This document shows, in pieces, positions 17,910 through 26,927 of a stretch of DNA of 64,000 nt. The stretch's first letter is position 1; each line of letters begins with the position of its first letter. This DNA comes from an uncultured Aliiroseovarius sp. GTDB lineage: Bacteria; Pseudomonadota; Alphaproteobacteria; Rhodobacterales; Rhodobacteraceae. Under the pieces are notes generated by a model. It made no database searches. It saw only the letters and a program-made list of their open reading frames with translations, and was not told the origin of the DNA. Location: positions 62,001-126,000 of the forward strand of contig NZ_CANMFT010000004.1 in the NCBI RefSeq assembly GCF_947497285.1, read 5' to 3'. The translations under genes and the position numbers were made by a program.

Positions 17910-19745
17910 TCAGCCCAGCATACCGCGTCCATGCCCGATCGCGCTTTGCATGGATTTCACCACGACAAACGCATCGCGCAGGTGGCTGCGTTCAAATTCC
18001 GACAACCCAGACGGGGGCAGGAAATTGTTGGGTGCCTGCCCGGCTTTCACGCGCGCAGCCTGATGTTCCAGACGGGTTTCCGCGATCAGGTCATAGGCAT
18101 CCAACAAGTCCTGTCCACCTGATTGGCTAAGCGCCCCGGCCTGCATAGCGGCCACCAGTCGGGCGCGGGTGTTCACTTCGGTCAGTTCGCCCTGCAACGC
18201 ATAGACGCGCCCAAGATCGACCACCGGAACAACACCGTTATGTTTTAGGTCCAACTGGTTTTTGTGTTCGCCAGACCGGATCGTCGCAAAGCCGCGCAAC
18301 AGCCCCAGCGGCGGTGTGTGCTTCAGGCTGTTGGACACCATATGCGCCACGAAGATCGAGTTGCGCGCAGCCAGTGTCAGGGTTTCGGACTGAAGGTCGG
18401 CAAACAGCGACGCGTCGCCTGCGATCGGGCGCAGGTCGAACATGACAGACGCCAGCATCTGCGCCTCGGGGACGGGCTTGGCAATCCAGCCCGCGAAATA
18501 GCTGCGCCATTTGGACACCGGCTGACACCAACGCGGGTTCGTCGCCATCATGTCGCCGGGGCAATAGATATACCCACAAACATCAAGCCCATCGCAAACA
18601 AACTTGGCCAGCGCCGCAAAATAGCCTTCGCGGTCAGCATCGGTCACGTCATCGGACAGGATCATGCAGTTGTCCTGATCGGACACGCCAGTTTGTTCCT
18701 GACGTCCCTGACTGCCACAAGCCAACCAAAGGTAGGGGGCAGGCGCCGGACCAAGCTTGGCCTCGGCCAGCGCGACAAGGCGACGTGTGGCGGTGTCTGC
18801 TATGTCGGTGATCAGACGCGTGACCACCTGATGCGGGCTGCCTCCGGCCACAAGCTGCACCAAAAGTTGCGGAATGCGGGCCGTGACTTTGCGCATATCC
18901 TCAGCCGAGTTCGCTTGCGCGATCTCACGCACCAATTCGGCCGAGCTGACGGCCTGAAAGCGCGTCAGATCGGTCTGGCTGACGATGCCCACCAGCTTGC
19001 CCCCTTCGACGATCGGGACGTGACCGATGCGTCGTTCCATCATCACGTGCAACACATCAGAGCCGATGGCGCTTGGGGCCAGGGTAATTGGGTTTTGCGT
19101 CATGATCCGCGAGACGGGCGCATCAATCGGAAGCGCTTCGGCCAGCACTTTGCCGGACATGTCGCGGGTGGTCAGGATGCCGGTCAGTGTGCCGCCCTCG
19201 GTGACGCAAAGCGATGACACGCGGTTGTCGCGCATCAGAATCGCTGCGGCCTGAACCGTTGCGTCGGGGGCGCAGGTCACAGGATTTGACGCCATGAATG
19301 TGTCGACCTGCGTCGTGGCAAGCTCCTGACGGTTCTGCTTTGATGGCTTGCCACCGCGGGTCCGGTCAAAAAACAGGCGCACGGGGTCATGCGCCTTCAT
19401 CAACGCATGGAACGACTTGGCGGGCAGGATCAGAAGCGTTGCATCCGTTTCGGCACGTGCCGAGGTGATCGCCACGCCGTCGCGCAGCAGCCCGCGTTCA
19501 CCGAAGCTGTTGCGCAGCCCCAATTGGCTGACGACCTCGCCGTGCTCGTCGGTGACTTCGACCGCGCCTTCGTAGATGATGAATATCCCGGCAAGTGTTT
19601 CGCCCAGACCATAGATTTGTTCGCCAGCACTGACAGCACGGCCTTGGATTTCCGGGACAAGTGCCTGACGCGCATCTTGCGGCAATGCATCATAGGGGTG
19701 AACGGAAGACAGAAAGCGAAGGATCTGGTCTTGGGTAAGCGGCAT
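17910..19745 (-). CDS. Cyclic nucleotide-binding / CBS pair / DUF294 nucleotidyltransferase-like protein
   Basis: A 611-residue protein with clear domains. A CNMP-binding domain (about 12-130) has GEQIYGLGETLAGIFIIYEG and FGERGLLRD. Two CBS domains (about 153-270) have VTCAPDATVQAAAILMRDNRVSSL and GHVPIVEGGKLVGIVSQTDL. The DUF294 nucleotidyltransferase core (about 310-445) has WLACGSQGRQEQTGVSDQDN, which preserves the GS...D.D metal-binding pattern of GlnD-like enzymes. A helical DUF294 C-terminal domain follows (about 470-600). The family resembles PII uridylyltransferases and is often beside the VC_2705-type symporter. It probably senses adenine nucleotides through CBS/CNMP and modifies or regulates a partner, plausibly the symporter; the target is unknown. 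Confidence 0.88.
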   Translation of the reverse strand: MPLTQDQILRFLSSVHPYDALPQDARQALVPEIQGRAVSAGEQIYGLGETLAGIFIIYEGAVEVTDEHGEVVSQLGLRNSFGERGLLRDGVAITSARAETDATLLILPAKSFHALMKAHDPVRLFFDRTRGGKPSKQNRQELATTQVDTFMASNPVTCAPDATVQAAAILMRDNRVSSLCVTEGGTLTGILTTRDMSGKVLAEALPIDAPVSRIMTQNPITLAPSAIGSDVLHVMMERRIGHVPIVEGGKLVGIVSQTDLTRFQAVSSAELVREIAQANSAEDMRKVTARIPQLLVQLVAGGSPHQVVTRLITDIADTATRRLVALAEAKLGPAPAPYLWLACGSQGRQEQTGVSDQDNCMILSDDVTDADREGYFAALAKFVCDGLDVCGYIYCPGDMMATNPRWCQPVSKWRSYFAGWIAKPVPEAQMLASVMFDLRPIAGDASLFADLQSETLTLAARNSIFVAHMVSNSLKHTPPLGLLRGFATIRSGEHKNQLDLKHNGVVPVVDLGRVYALQGELTEVNTRARLVAAMQAGALSQSGGQDLLDAYDLIAETRLEHQAARVKAGQAPNNFLPPSGLSEFERSHLRDAFVVVKSMQSAIGHGRGMLG

Positions 19746-19773
19746 ATTGGTGCGCCTTTATATGCAAGTAAAA

Positions 19774-19801
19774 GTCCCGCCCGGTTTGCACCGGACGGGA
19801 C
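19774..19801 (-). terminator. Terminator downstream of the acetate-type symporter gene
   Basis: The hairpin GTCCCGcCCGGT-TTGC-ACCGGaCGGGAC has 11 paired bases and one mismatch. On the minus strand it is followed by CTTTTAC, so it fits a terminator (or attenuator) after the symporter and before the DUF294 gene. Confidence 0.75.
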
Positions 19802-19849
19802 AGGAATGAAAGGGGGCGGGGCGTCGCAAGGACCACCCGCCCAATCCTT

Positions 19850-21637
19850 TTACTTGTTCTGAGCCGCACCGGCGCCACGCGGAACGCGCACGCTTTCCAC
19901 CAGTTCGCGGATGTGCTCGGGTGTCGGTTTGGTCATGCCCGACACAACATAGGCCACTGCGAAGTTGATCGCGGCACCGATTGCACCGAACGACGTCGAC
20001 TTGACCGTTCCCAGAAGCGGGTTGGCATCCGTGAAGCTGTTCGTGTCAGGGATGAAGAACCAGCCCTTGTGCAGGAAGATGTAGACCAGCGTCACGATCA
20101 GACCTGCCAACATGCCAGCGACGGCGCCGGTGTTGTTGATCTTGGTCGAGAAGATGCCCATCATCAGCGCCGGGAAGATCGACGCGGCTGCCAGACCGAA
20201 GGCAAGTGCCACGGTTTGCGCTGCGAAGCCCGGAGGGTTCAGACCCAGATAGGTTGCAACAACAATCGCAACCGCCATGGCAATACGCGCTGACAGAAGT
20301 TCGCCTTTTTCCGAGATGCCCGGATTAAACGAACCTTTGATCAGATCGTGCGACACAGCGGACGAGATGGCCAGAAGCAGACCAGCGGCCGTTGACAGCG
20401 CGGCGGCAAGACCACCTGCGGCAACCAGGCCAATCACCCAACCGGGAAGGTTGGCGATCTCGGGGTTGGCAAGAACCAGGATGTCGCGGTTGAAGTTGGT
20501 CAGCTCGTTTCCGGTCCAACCCTTTTCAGCAGCGATGGCCTGAAGGTCTTCGTTCTTGTCGTTATAGTACTGGATCGCACCGTCGCCGTTTTTGTCTTCC
20601 CAGCCCAGAAGGCCGGTTTTCTGCCACGTGGCCATCCAGTCGTAACGCTCGTCGTTTTCGATCTGCTCGACCGTCACAGCGCCACCTTCGATGCCACCAT
20701 TCGGCCACATCATTTCCGAGATGTTCAGACGTGCCATGGCACCAACAGCAGGGGCTGTCAGATACAGCAGCGCGATGAACACCAGAGCCCAACCAGCCGA
20801 CCAACGAGCGTCCGACACCTTAGGCACGGTGAAGAAGCGCATGATCACGTGCGGCAAACCAGCCGTACCGATCATCAGCGACAAAGTGAACAGCACCATG
20901 TTGAACGTGTCCGCATGGTGGGCCGTATATTCGGCAAAGCCAAGTTCACGGACAATCGCGTCCAGTTTCGCCAAAAGCGGCTCGCCGGATGCAGCATGGT
21001 CACCGAACAGGCCAAGGGCCGGGATCGGGTTGCCGGTCAGCTGCAACGAGATGAAGATGGCCGGAATGGTGTAGGCCATGATCAGCACGACATATTGTGC
21101 CACTTGCGTATAGGTCACACCTTTCATGCCGCCGAACACAGCGTAGGCGAACACCACACAGGCGCCGATTAGCAAACCCGTTGTGTTGGACACTTCAAGG
21201 AAGCGGCCGAACGCAACACCAACACCCGTCATCTGACCAATCACGTATGTGGTCGAGGCCACGATCAGGCAGATTACGGCCACGATACGTGCCGTGGGGC
21301 TGTAGAAGCGGTCACCGATAAATTCCGACACGGTGTATTTACCGAACTTGCGCAGATAGGGCGCGAGCAACAAGGCCAGCAGCACATAGCCGCCAGTCCA
21401 GCCCATCAGGAATGTGCTGTTGTCATAGCCGGTAAAGGCGATAAGACCCGCCATCGAGATGAACGAGGCTGCCGACATCCAGTCAGCGGCCGTTGCCATC
21501 CCGTTGGTGACGGGGTGAACGCCACGCCCAGCGGCGTAGAATTCCGAAGTCGAGCCCGCACGGGCCCAGATTGCGATGCCGATGTAAAGCGCGAAGCTCG
21601 CGCCAACAAACAGCAGGTTGATCGTAAACTGATCCAT
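19850..21637 (-). CDS. Sodium:solute symporter large subunit (VC_2705 subfamily, ActP-like)
   Basis: A 595-residue SSS-family transporter with about 13 membrane helices. It shows AAGRGVHPVTNGMATAADWM at the N-terminus, typical for ActP-like transporters, and a long insert (about 310-390: NISEMMWPNGGIEGG...ERYDWMATWQKTGLL) that is diagnostic for the VC_2705 subfamily. It is partnered by the small DUF4212 subunit 13 nt upstream and lies downstream of acs and adk. Sodium-driven uptake of acetate or another short carboxylate is therefore likely. The start is ATG 21637 with AGGGACAG. The substrate is assigned by context, not by residue evidence. Confidence 0.88.
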   Translation of the reverse strand: MDQFTINLLFVGASFALYIGIAIWARAGSTSEFYAAGRGVHPVTNGMATAADWMSAASFISMAGLIAFTGYDNSTFLMGWTGGYVLLALLLAPYLRKFGKYTVSEFIGDRFYSPTARIVAVICLIVASTTYVIGQMTGVGVAFGRFLEVSNTTGLLIGACVVFAYAVFGGMKGVTYTQVAQYVVLIMAYTIPAIFISLQLTGNPIPALGLFGDHAASGEPLLAKLDAIVRELGFAEYTAHHADTFNMVLFTLSLMIGTAGLPHVIMRFFTVPKVSDARWSAGWALVFIALLYLTAPAVGAMARLNISEMMWPNGGIEGGAVTVEQIENDERYDWMATWQKTGLLGWEDKNGDGAIQYYNDKNEDLQAIAAEKGWTGNELTNFNRDILVLANPEIANLPGWVIGLVAAGGLAAALSTAAGLLLAISSAVSHDLIKGSFNPGISEKGELLSARIAMAVAIVVATYLGLNPPGFAAQTVALAFGLAAASIFPALMMGIFSTKINNTGAVAGMLAGLIVTLVYIFLHKGWFFIPDTNSFTDANPLLGTVKSTSFGAIGAAINFAVAYVVSGMTKPTPEHIRELVESVRVPRGAGAAQNK

Positions 21638-21650
21638 CTGTCCCTAATCC

Positions 21651-21911
21651 TTACTCTTCGTCGACGCCGTGTTCGCGGTCGAGCTTGTTCATGCGCCAGG
21701 CGTAGTTGAAAATCAGCGCCAGGAAGACGATGATTGAACCCTGCTGGGCAAACCAGAAGCCCAGATCGGAACCGCCTACGGCGATGCCCGACAGCATAGG
21801 GCGCAGCAGAATGCCGAACCCGAATGAAACGATCGCCCAGATAACCAGGCTGATCAAAATGATGCGCACGTTGGCTGACCAATACGCGCTTTTGGATGAG
21901 TTGTCGGCCAT
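21651..21911 (-). CDS. DUF4212 small subunit of the sodium:solute symporter
   Basis: An 86-residue protein with two membrane helices (about 14-36 and 50-70) and a charged C-terminus ending HGVDEE. YWSANVRIILISLVIWAIVSFGFGILL and FWFAQQGSIIVFLALIFNYAWRMNKLD match the DUF4212 small symporter subunit. The ribosome site is GGGAGGAGG. It is always found upstream of VC_2705-type symporters, as here, and probably stabilises or regulates the large subunit. Confidence 0.9.
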   Translation of the reverse strand: MADNSSKSAYWSANVRIILISLVIWAIVSFGFGILLRPMLSGIAVGGSDLGFWFAQQGSIIVFLALIFNYAWRMNKLDREHGVDEE

Positions 21912-21974
21912 GAAGCCTCCTCCCTCTGACGTTCCTCCAACAAGGCCGCTCGTGCGACCCTGCCTTTCCGTGTC

Positions 21975-22661
21975 TTATGCAATCGCGTCTTTAACAATTG
22001 CATCCAGTGCACCTGCAATCGCGCCGATGTCTTTCATGGCATCGACGTTTTGCAGGTTGCCCTTGCCCTCGTAGTAGGCAATGAGCGGTGCCGTTTGTGC
22101 GTGGTAAGCCTCTAGCCGGCTGCCCACGGTTTCGGCGTTGTCGTCGGCGCGGCGCTTCATGTCCGTGCCGCCGCATTTGTCGCAGACGCCATCCTTGGCG
22201 GGCTGCTTGAACTGGTCGTGATAGCCTTCACCGCAACCACCACAGGTGTAGCGGCCCGAAATGCGGGCCACCATCGCGGCGTCATCCACATCAAGGCTGA
22301 TCGCGGCGTTGATCCGCTGTCCGCTTTCTTCCAGCAGCGCATCCAGCGCCTTGGCCTGACCGGTGGTGCGCGGGAACCCGTCAAGGATCACGCCCTTGGC
22401 GCAGTCAGCGTCCGCAAGCCGGTCGCGCAGGATCGCGATGACGATGTCGTCAGAGACCAGACCGCCCGCCTCCATCACTGCTTTCGCAGCCTTGCCAGCG
22501 TCGGTGCCAGCCGCAACCGCAGCCCGCAAAAGGTCGCCGGTGGACAGTTGAACAAGGCCAAACTTGTCTTCCAGCATCCGTGCCTGGGTGCCTTTTCCAG
22601 CCCCCGGAGGACCAAGCAGGATCAGGACGGGCGCGGCGGTTTTCGTTGCGCCGTCCATCAT
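21975..22661 (-). CDS. adk: Adenylate kinase (zinc-LID type)
   Basis: A 228-residue adenylate kinase. The P-loop is [10 protein letters not shown] (about 17-26), the NMP-binding part shows [11 protein letters not shown], and [10 protein letters not shown] is present. The LID domain carries four cysteines (140, 143, 160 and 163), a zinc-LID as in many Gram-positive and some alphaproteobacterial enzymes. It converts AMP plus ATP into two ADP. Its start codon overlaps the acs stop (ATGA), and acetyl-CoA synthetase makes AMP, so the coupling makes metabolic sense. Alphaproteobacteria usually keep another adk in the ribosomal-protein operon, so this may be a second copy. Confidence 0.93.
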   Translation of the reverse strand: MMDGATKTAAPVLILLGPPGAGKGTQARMLEDKFGLVQLSTGDLLRAAVAAGTDAGKAAKAVMEAGGLVSDDIVIAILRDRLADADCAKGVILDGFPRTTGQAKALDALLEESGQRINAAISLDVDDAAMVARISGRYTCGGCGEGYHDQFKQPAKDGVCDKCGGTDMKRRADDNAETVGSRLEAYHAQTAPLIAYYEGKGNLQNVDAMKDIGAIAGALDAIVKDAIA

Positions 22662-24628
22662 GCGTCACCCTTTTTCAAACGGTTGTCGATCAGATCGTCC
22701 ACCACTGACGGGTCGGCCAAAGTCGAGGTATCGCCCAGCGCGCCAAAGTCATCTTCGGCGATCTTACGCAGGATGCGGCGCATGATCTTGCCCGAACGGG
22801 TTTTCGGCAAGCCCGGCGCCCACTGGATGTGATCAGGGCTGGCAATCGGGCCAATTTCCTGACGGACCCAGTTGCGAAGCTCGGTCTTCAACTCGTCGGT
22901 ATATTCCTCGCCGTCCATCAGAGTGACGTAGCAATAGATGCCCTGCCCTTTGATGTCATGGGGGAAGCCAACCACGGCGGCCTCGGACACTTTGGCGTGG
23001 GCGACAAGTGCGCTTTCAACCTCGGCAGTGCCCATGCGGTGACCCGATACGTTGATCACGTCGTCCACACGACCAGTGATCCAGTAATAGCCATCCGCGT
23101 CACGGCGACAGCCGTCACCGGTGAAGTAATAGCCTTTGTAGTCCGAAAAATAAGTGGCCACGAAGCGGTCGTGATCACCGAAAATCGTGCGCATCTGGCC
23201 GGGCCAGCTGTCTTTCATGCACAGAACGCCTTCGGCTTCGGTCTCGTGAATTTCTTCGCCCGTGGTGGGTTCAAGAATGACGGGCTGCACACCAAAGAAC
23301 GGCGTGGTGGCCGAACCGGGTTTGGTTGCGGTCGCGCCGGGCAGCGGGGTCAGCAGGTGACCACCAGTTTCCGTCTGCCACCACGTGTCGACGATCGGGC
23401 ATTTTCCCTTGCCGACAACGTCGTTATACCAATTCCACGCTTCCGGGTTGATCGGCTCGCCCACGGTGCCCAGCACTTTCAGGTCGCTCAGATCATACTT
23501 GGTGACGAACTGCTCGCCGCGGGCCATCAGGGCACGGATCGCGGTGGGCGCTGTGTAGAACTGGTTCACCTTGTGCTTTTCGCACACGGCCCAGAACCGG
23601 CCCGCATCCGGGTAGGTCGGCACACCTTCGAACATTACCGTGGTCGCACCGTTGGCCAAGGGGCCATAGACGATATAGCTGTGGCCTGTGACCCAGCCCA
23701 CATCGGCCGTGCACCAATAGACATCGCCTTCGTGATAATCGAACACATACTCATGGGTCATCGCCGCATACAGCAGATAGCCGCCTGAACAGTGCTCAAC
23801 ACCCTTCGGCTGGCCCGTCGAGCCCGACGTATACAGGATGAACAGCGGGTCTTCCGAATTCATCTGCTCGGCGGGGCAATCAGCAGACGCACCTGCCATC
23901 GCCGCGGTATAGGAGTGATCGCGACCAGCCACCATGGGCACATCGCCACCCGTGCGCTCGACCACCAGAACTGGCGTCTTGCCAAGATCACCATGATCCA
24001 GCGCCGCATCCACATTGGTTTTCAGGGGCGTGTTACGCCCGCCACGCGGCGCTTCATCGGCGGTGATGACCAGCGACGCCTCACAACCCGCAACGCGCGC
24101 CGCCAATGCTTCGGGCGAGAAACCGGCAAAGACGATCGAGTGGATCGCGCCGATACGCGCACAGGCCAGCATCGAATACGCGGCCTCTGGGATCATCGGA
24201 AGATAAAGAATAACACGATCGCCTTTCTTGACGCCCATGCCCTTCATTACGTTGGCCAGCTTCGACACGTTTTCGTGCAGCTCGCGATAGGTGATTTTCT
24301 TGTCGAGGTTGGGATCATCGGATTCCCAGATGATCGCGACCTGATCGCCACGAGTCTCAAGGTGGCGGTCGATACAGTTTTCCGAGACGTTCAGTTCGCC
24401 ATCTTCGAACCACTTGATCGACACGTCCGGGTGTTTGAACGTCGTGTTCTTGATCTTGGTGGGCGTCTTTGACCACGTCAGGCGCGTCATCTGATCGGAC
24501 CAGAACGCTTCTGGGTCATTCACCGAAGCGGCATACATCTCTTTGTATTTCGCAGCATCAATATGAGCGTTCGCGACAAACTCCGCAGATGGGGCGTAAG
24601 TTTTATCGGCCGTGTTTTCCAACGACAT
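22658..24628 (-). CDS. acs: Acetyl-CoA synthetase (AMP-forming)
   Basis: A 656-residue enzyme. It shows the adenylation signatures [18 protein letters not shown] (A3), [14 protein letters not shown] (A5) and [32 protein letters not shown] (A7-A8), and the C-terminal [11 protein letters not shown] with Lys614, the lysine acetylated in Acs enzymes. It activates acetate to acetyl-CoA with release of AMP and PPi. ATG 24628 follows GGAGG; an upstream in-frame ATG has no ribosome site. It heads a likely operon acs-adk-DUF4212-symporter and has a long AT-rich upstream region with repeated inverted repeats. Confidence 0.96.
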   Translation of the reverse strand: MSLENTADKTYAPSAEFVANAHIDAAKYKEMYAASVNDPEAFWSDQMTRLTWSKTPTKIKNTTFKHPDVSIKWFEDGELNVSENCIDRHLETRGDQVAIIWESDDPNLDKKITYRELHENVSKLANVMKGMGVKKGDRVILYLPMIPEAAYSMLACARIGAIHSIVFAGFSPEALAARVAGCEASLVITADEAPRGGRNTPLKTNVDAALDHGDLGKTPVLVVERTGGDVPMVAGRDHSYTAAMAGASADCPAEQMNSEDPLFILYTSGSTGQPKGVEHCSGGYLLYAAMTHEYVFDYHEGDVYWCTADVGWVTGHSYIVYGPLANGATTVMFEGVPTYPDAGRFWAVCEKHKVNQFYTAPTAIRALMARGEQFVTKYDLSDLKVLGTVGEPINPEAWNWYNDVVGKGKCPIVDTWWQTETGGHLLTPLPGATATKPGSATTPFFGVQPVILEPTTGEEIHETEAEGVLCMKDSWPGQMRTIFGDHDRFVATYFSDYKGYYFTGDGCRRDADGYYWITGRVDDVINVSGHRMGTAEVESALVAHAKVSEAAVVGFPHDIKGQGIYCYVTLMDGEEYTDELKTELRNWVRQEIGPIASPDHIQWAPGLPKTRSGKIMRRILRKIAEDDFGALGDTSTLADPSVVDDLIDNRLKKGDA

Positions 24629-25125
24629 GCAAGGTCCTCCAAATAAATCCTCCGGATCGCGCATGGCGCGACAGGTGATGGAAAGGACGTTTGACAACCC
24701 GATCCCCACCGTGGCTGAAAATAGTGGGATAAACAGCCGAGAAACAACAGTTTTTCTGTTAATTTATTTAACTCGCAGCACAGGGTTTTGTAAATTTTTT
24801 ACTGTTTAGGGCTTTTTTCTATAGAAATGCTTGTATTTGCCTGTGAAGTGTCGCGCATATCATTTGTAAAGCTTTTACAGGTTTTTCGCTAACATTCTTT
24901 CGCGACCGCCCGCGACGAGCATGACACACCGCTGTTTCCCGCACTCAGCAGAGAATCTTTGCATTTGCCACGACCTTCCCAAAGGTCAATTCCACCATTG
25001 CGAGAGCGCGGCACACCCGCCCCACCAGCGTCTTGCCACTGCCGTTTCCCTTGCGTTCAGCGGCGGTCATGGACCATCGTCCGGGGATCAACTACCAAAG
25101 CCGAAGGCCAAACCACAGGTGCACC
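24629..25125. promoter_or_regulatory. AT-rich divergent control region of acs, with inverted repeats
   Basis: This 497-bp stretch between acs and the nitroreductase gene contains no convincing gene. Three inverted repeats stand out in its AT-rich part. TGTAAA-TTT-TTTACT lies at 24789-24803, one base off perfect. TGTAAA-GCT-TTTACA lies at 24865-24879 and is perfect. GTTAA-TTTAT-TTAAC lies at 24758-24772. The first two share one design, TGTAAA-N3-TTTACA, and their centres are 76 bp apart, so they look like paired operators for a dimeric regulator. A GTTAGCG half-site on the minus strand (24893-24887) resembles the motif near sucC and sdhC. I did not define a -35/-10 pair with confidence. Confidence 0.5.
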
Positions 25126-25803
25126 ATGCCCGGATCATTTGACACTCTGCTTCAATCGCGCCGCTCAACCCGCGCCTTCACCGCAGCGCCCGTGCCGCGC
25201 GCGGCATTGGAACATATGTGCCAGGCAGCCCGGCGCGCGCCAAGCGGTGCGAATTTGCAACCGGGGCAGTTTCATGTCCTGACGGGTCCAGCGCTTGGCA
25301 GCTTGGTCGCAGCCCTGCACGAGGCACAGGAACAGGGAACGCCGCACCGGGCAGAGTATTCCTATTTCCCGACCCCCATGCCGACGGAGTTGAAGGCCCG
25401 GCAGCGGGCGGCAGGCTATGCGCTCTATCAGGCATTGGGCATCGGGCGGCGCGACGTGGCTGGGCGGCGCGCCCAGTTTGCCCGCAACTATGCGTTTTTC
25501 GACGCGCCCGTCGGGGTGGTCGTGACCATCCAACGGGACATGGGCAAGGGCTGCTTTATGGATCTTGGAATGTCGCTGATGTCTTTCCTGCTCTCCGCCG
25601 AGGACCAAGGCTATGGGGCGACGGGGATCGGGGCACTGGCAAATTACGGCCCAGAGGTTCACCAACACCTGGGCCTGCCGGACGACGAAATGGTCGTTTG
25701 CGGTATCGCAGTTGGGGTGGCAGACCAAGCTGCCCCGGAAAACCAATTCAGAACCGCGCGTGCCGATCTGGAGACATTTACCAGCTTTCACGGCTTCGAC
25801 TGA
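25126..25803 (+). CDS. Nitroreductase family protein
   Basis: A 225-residue FMN-dependent nitroreductase-fold protein. SRRSTRAFTAAPVPRAALEHM at the N-terminus supplies the FMN-phosphate arginines, followed by RAPSGANLQP. GMSLMSFLLSAEDQGYGATGIGALA and PDDEMVVCGIAVGVAD are the conserved C-terminal parts. These enzymes use NAD(P)H to reduce nitro, quinone or enone compounds; the natural substrate is rarely known. ATG 25126 with AGGTG was chosen because it gives the usual family length; the frame is open about 31 codons further upstream. It converges on the thiolase gene with an 8-bp gap. Confidence 0.88.
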   Translation: MPGSFDTLLQSRRSTRAFTAAPVPRAALEHMCQAARRAPSGANLQPGQFHVLTGPALGSLVAALHEAQEQGTPHRAEYSYFPTPMPTELKARQRAAGYALYQALGIGRRDVAGRRAQFARNYAFFDAPVGVVVTIQRDMGKGCFMDLGMSLMSFLLSAEDQGYGATGIGALANYGPEVHQHLGLPDDEMVVCGIAVGVADQAAPENQFRTARADLETFTSFHGFD

Positions 25804-25811
25804 CCGACCGA

Positions 25812-26927
25812 TCAGTCATCCGCGCGCATCACCAAAGCCGTGCCAAGCCCGCCCGCAGCCGCGATCGCCGCGACGCCGGTGCCACCTTTGTCGCGCAACT
25901 CGTGAAACAAGCGCACTGCAAGAACGGCACCCGAAGCGCCAATGGGGTGGCCGCGCGCCAACGCCCCTCCCGCAGGGTTCACAATGCCCCGCGCAATCCC
26001 TGCACCTTGTTGGCACGCCACGGCCTGAACGGCGAAGGCTTCCATGATCTCAGCTGTCGACAATGTTGACGGGCTTTGGCCTGCTTTTGCCAAGGCCGCA
26101 TCGATTGCCGCGACCGGCGCCAAACCCGGCAAGCAGGGATCACCGCCCAATGTCGCGCCGGACAGGATGCGCACCACCGATCGAGCATGGCGTTGCGCAA
26201 CTTTGTCAGACACCACCAGACAGAACGCAGCCCCATCCGCCGCGACTGCCATGTTTGCCGCCGTTATGTCGCCGGTCACGGACGGCGCACGTGCACATAA
26301 CGCAGGTGTCAGGCGGCGTGTAAAACCGTCACGTGAATGGCCAGCAATCGTGACGATTTCCTTACCTAGGTCCAAGCGCTGCGCGGCGCGGGCCTTGGCG
26401 TGGCTTTCCACCGCCCAGTCATCCTGCATCTGGCGGGAATATCCCAGCGCACGGGCCAGTTGGTCTGCTGCCTCGGCCATGTCCGGGTCGCGGTCGGGCC
26501 ACGGTGTGAACCGCGCCTGCTCATAGGGTTGGGGTGGCGTGTCGCCTGCGCGGCGGTGCGCCCGCACGGGACGACGCGAATAGCTTTCCGCCCCGCCCGC
26601 CACCACGACATCATGAAGGCCGGAAGACACCATCGCGCGGGCCAGCATCAGCGCATCAAGGCCGCCACAGCACTGCCGATCAATCGACAGCCCGGCGACA
26701 CGCATCGGCAACCCTGCAGCCAGACTCGCGATGCGAGCAGGGTTCCCCCCGGCGCCCAATGCGTTGGATAGGATCAGCTCGCCCACCTCATCAGGTGCAA
26801 GGCCTGCATCCTCAAGCAACGCGCTGATCACGGGGGCCGCAAGGTCATGGATATCGAGCGTCGCGAAGGCCCCGTCATGTGGCATCACGGCTGAACGACG
26901 GGCGGCGATGATATGCGCATCGCTCAT
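25812..26927 (-). CDS. Thiolase family protein with altered catalytic residues
   Basis: A 371-residue thiolase-fold protein. The nucleophile is kept as Cys86 (DRQCCGGLDAL) and the active-site His as His328 (GGALARGHPIGASGA). Two other canonical positions are changed: the Asn of NEAF is Met296 (EIMEAFA), and the second catalytic Cys of the CxGGG motif is Ala357 (AIAAAGGLG). Normal thiolases need that second Cys as acid/base in condensation or cleavage. The protein is also about 20 residues shorter than usual. Its start overlaps the stop of the short adenylate-forming enzyme, so the two probably act together, perhaps in a non-Claisen acyl transfer. The substrate is unknown. Confidence 0.82.
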   Translation of the reverse strand: MSDAHIIAARRSAVMPHDGAFATLDIHDLAAPVISALLEDAGLAPDEVGELILSNALGAGGNPARIASLAAGLPMRVAGLSIDRQCCGGLDALMLARAMVSSGLHDVVVAGGAESYSRRPVRAHRRAGDTPPQPYEQARFTPWPDRDPDMAEAADQLARALGYSRQMQDDWAVESHAKARAAQRLDLGKEIVTIAGHSRDGFTRRLTPALCARAPSVTGDITAANMAVAADGAAFCLVVSDKVAQRHARSVVRILSGATLGGDPCLPGLAPVAAIDAALAKAGQSPSTLSTAEIMEAFAVQAVACQQGAGIARGIVNPAGGALARGHPIGASGAVLAVRLFHELRDKGGTGVAAIAAAGGLGTALVMRADD

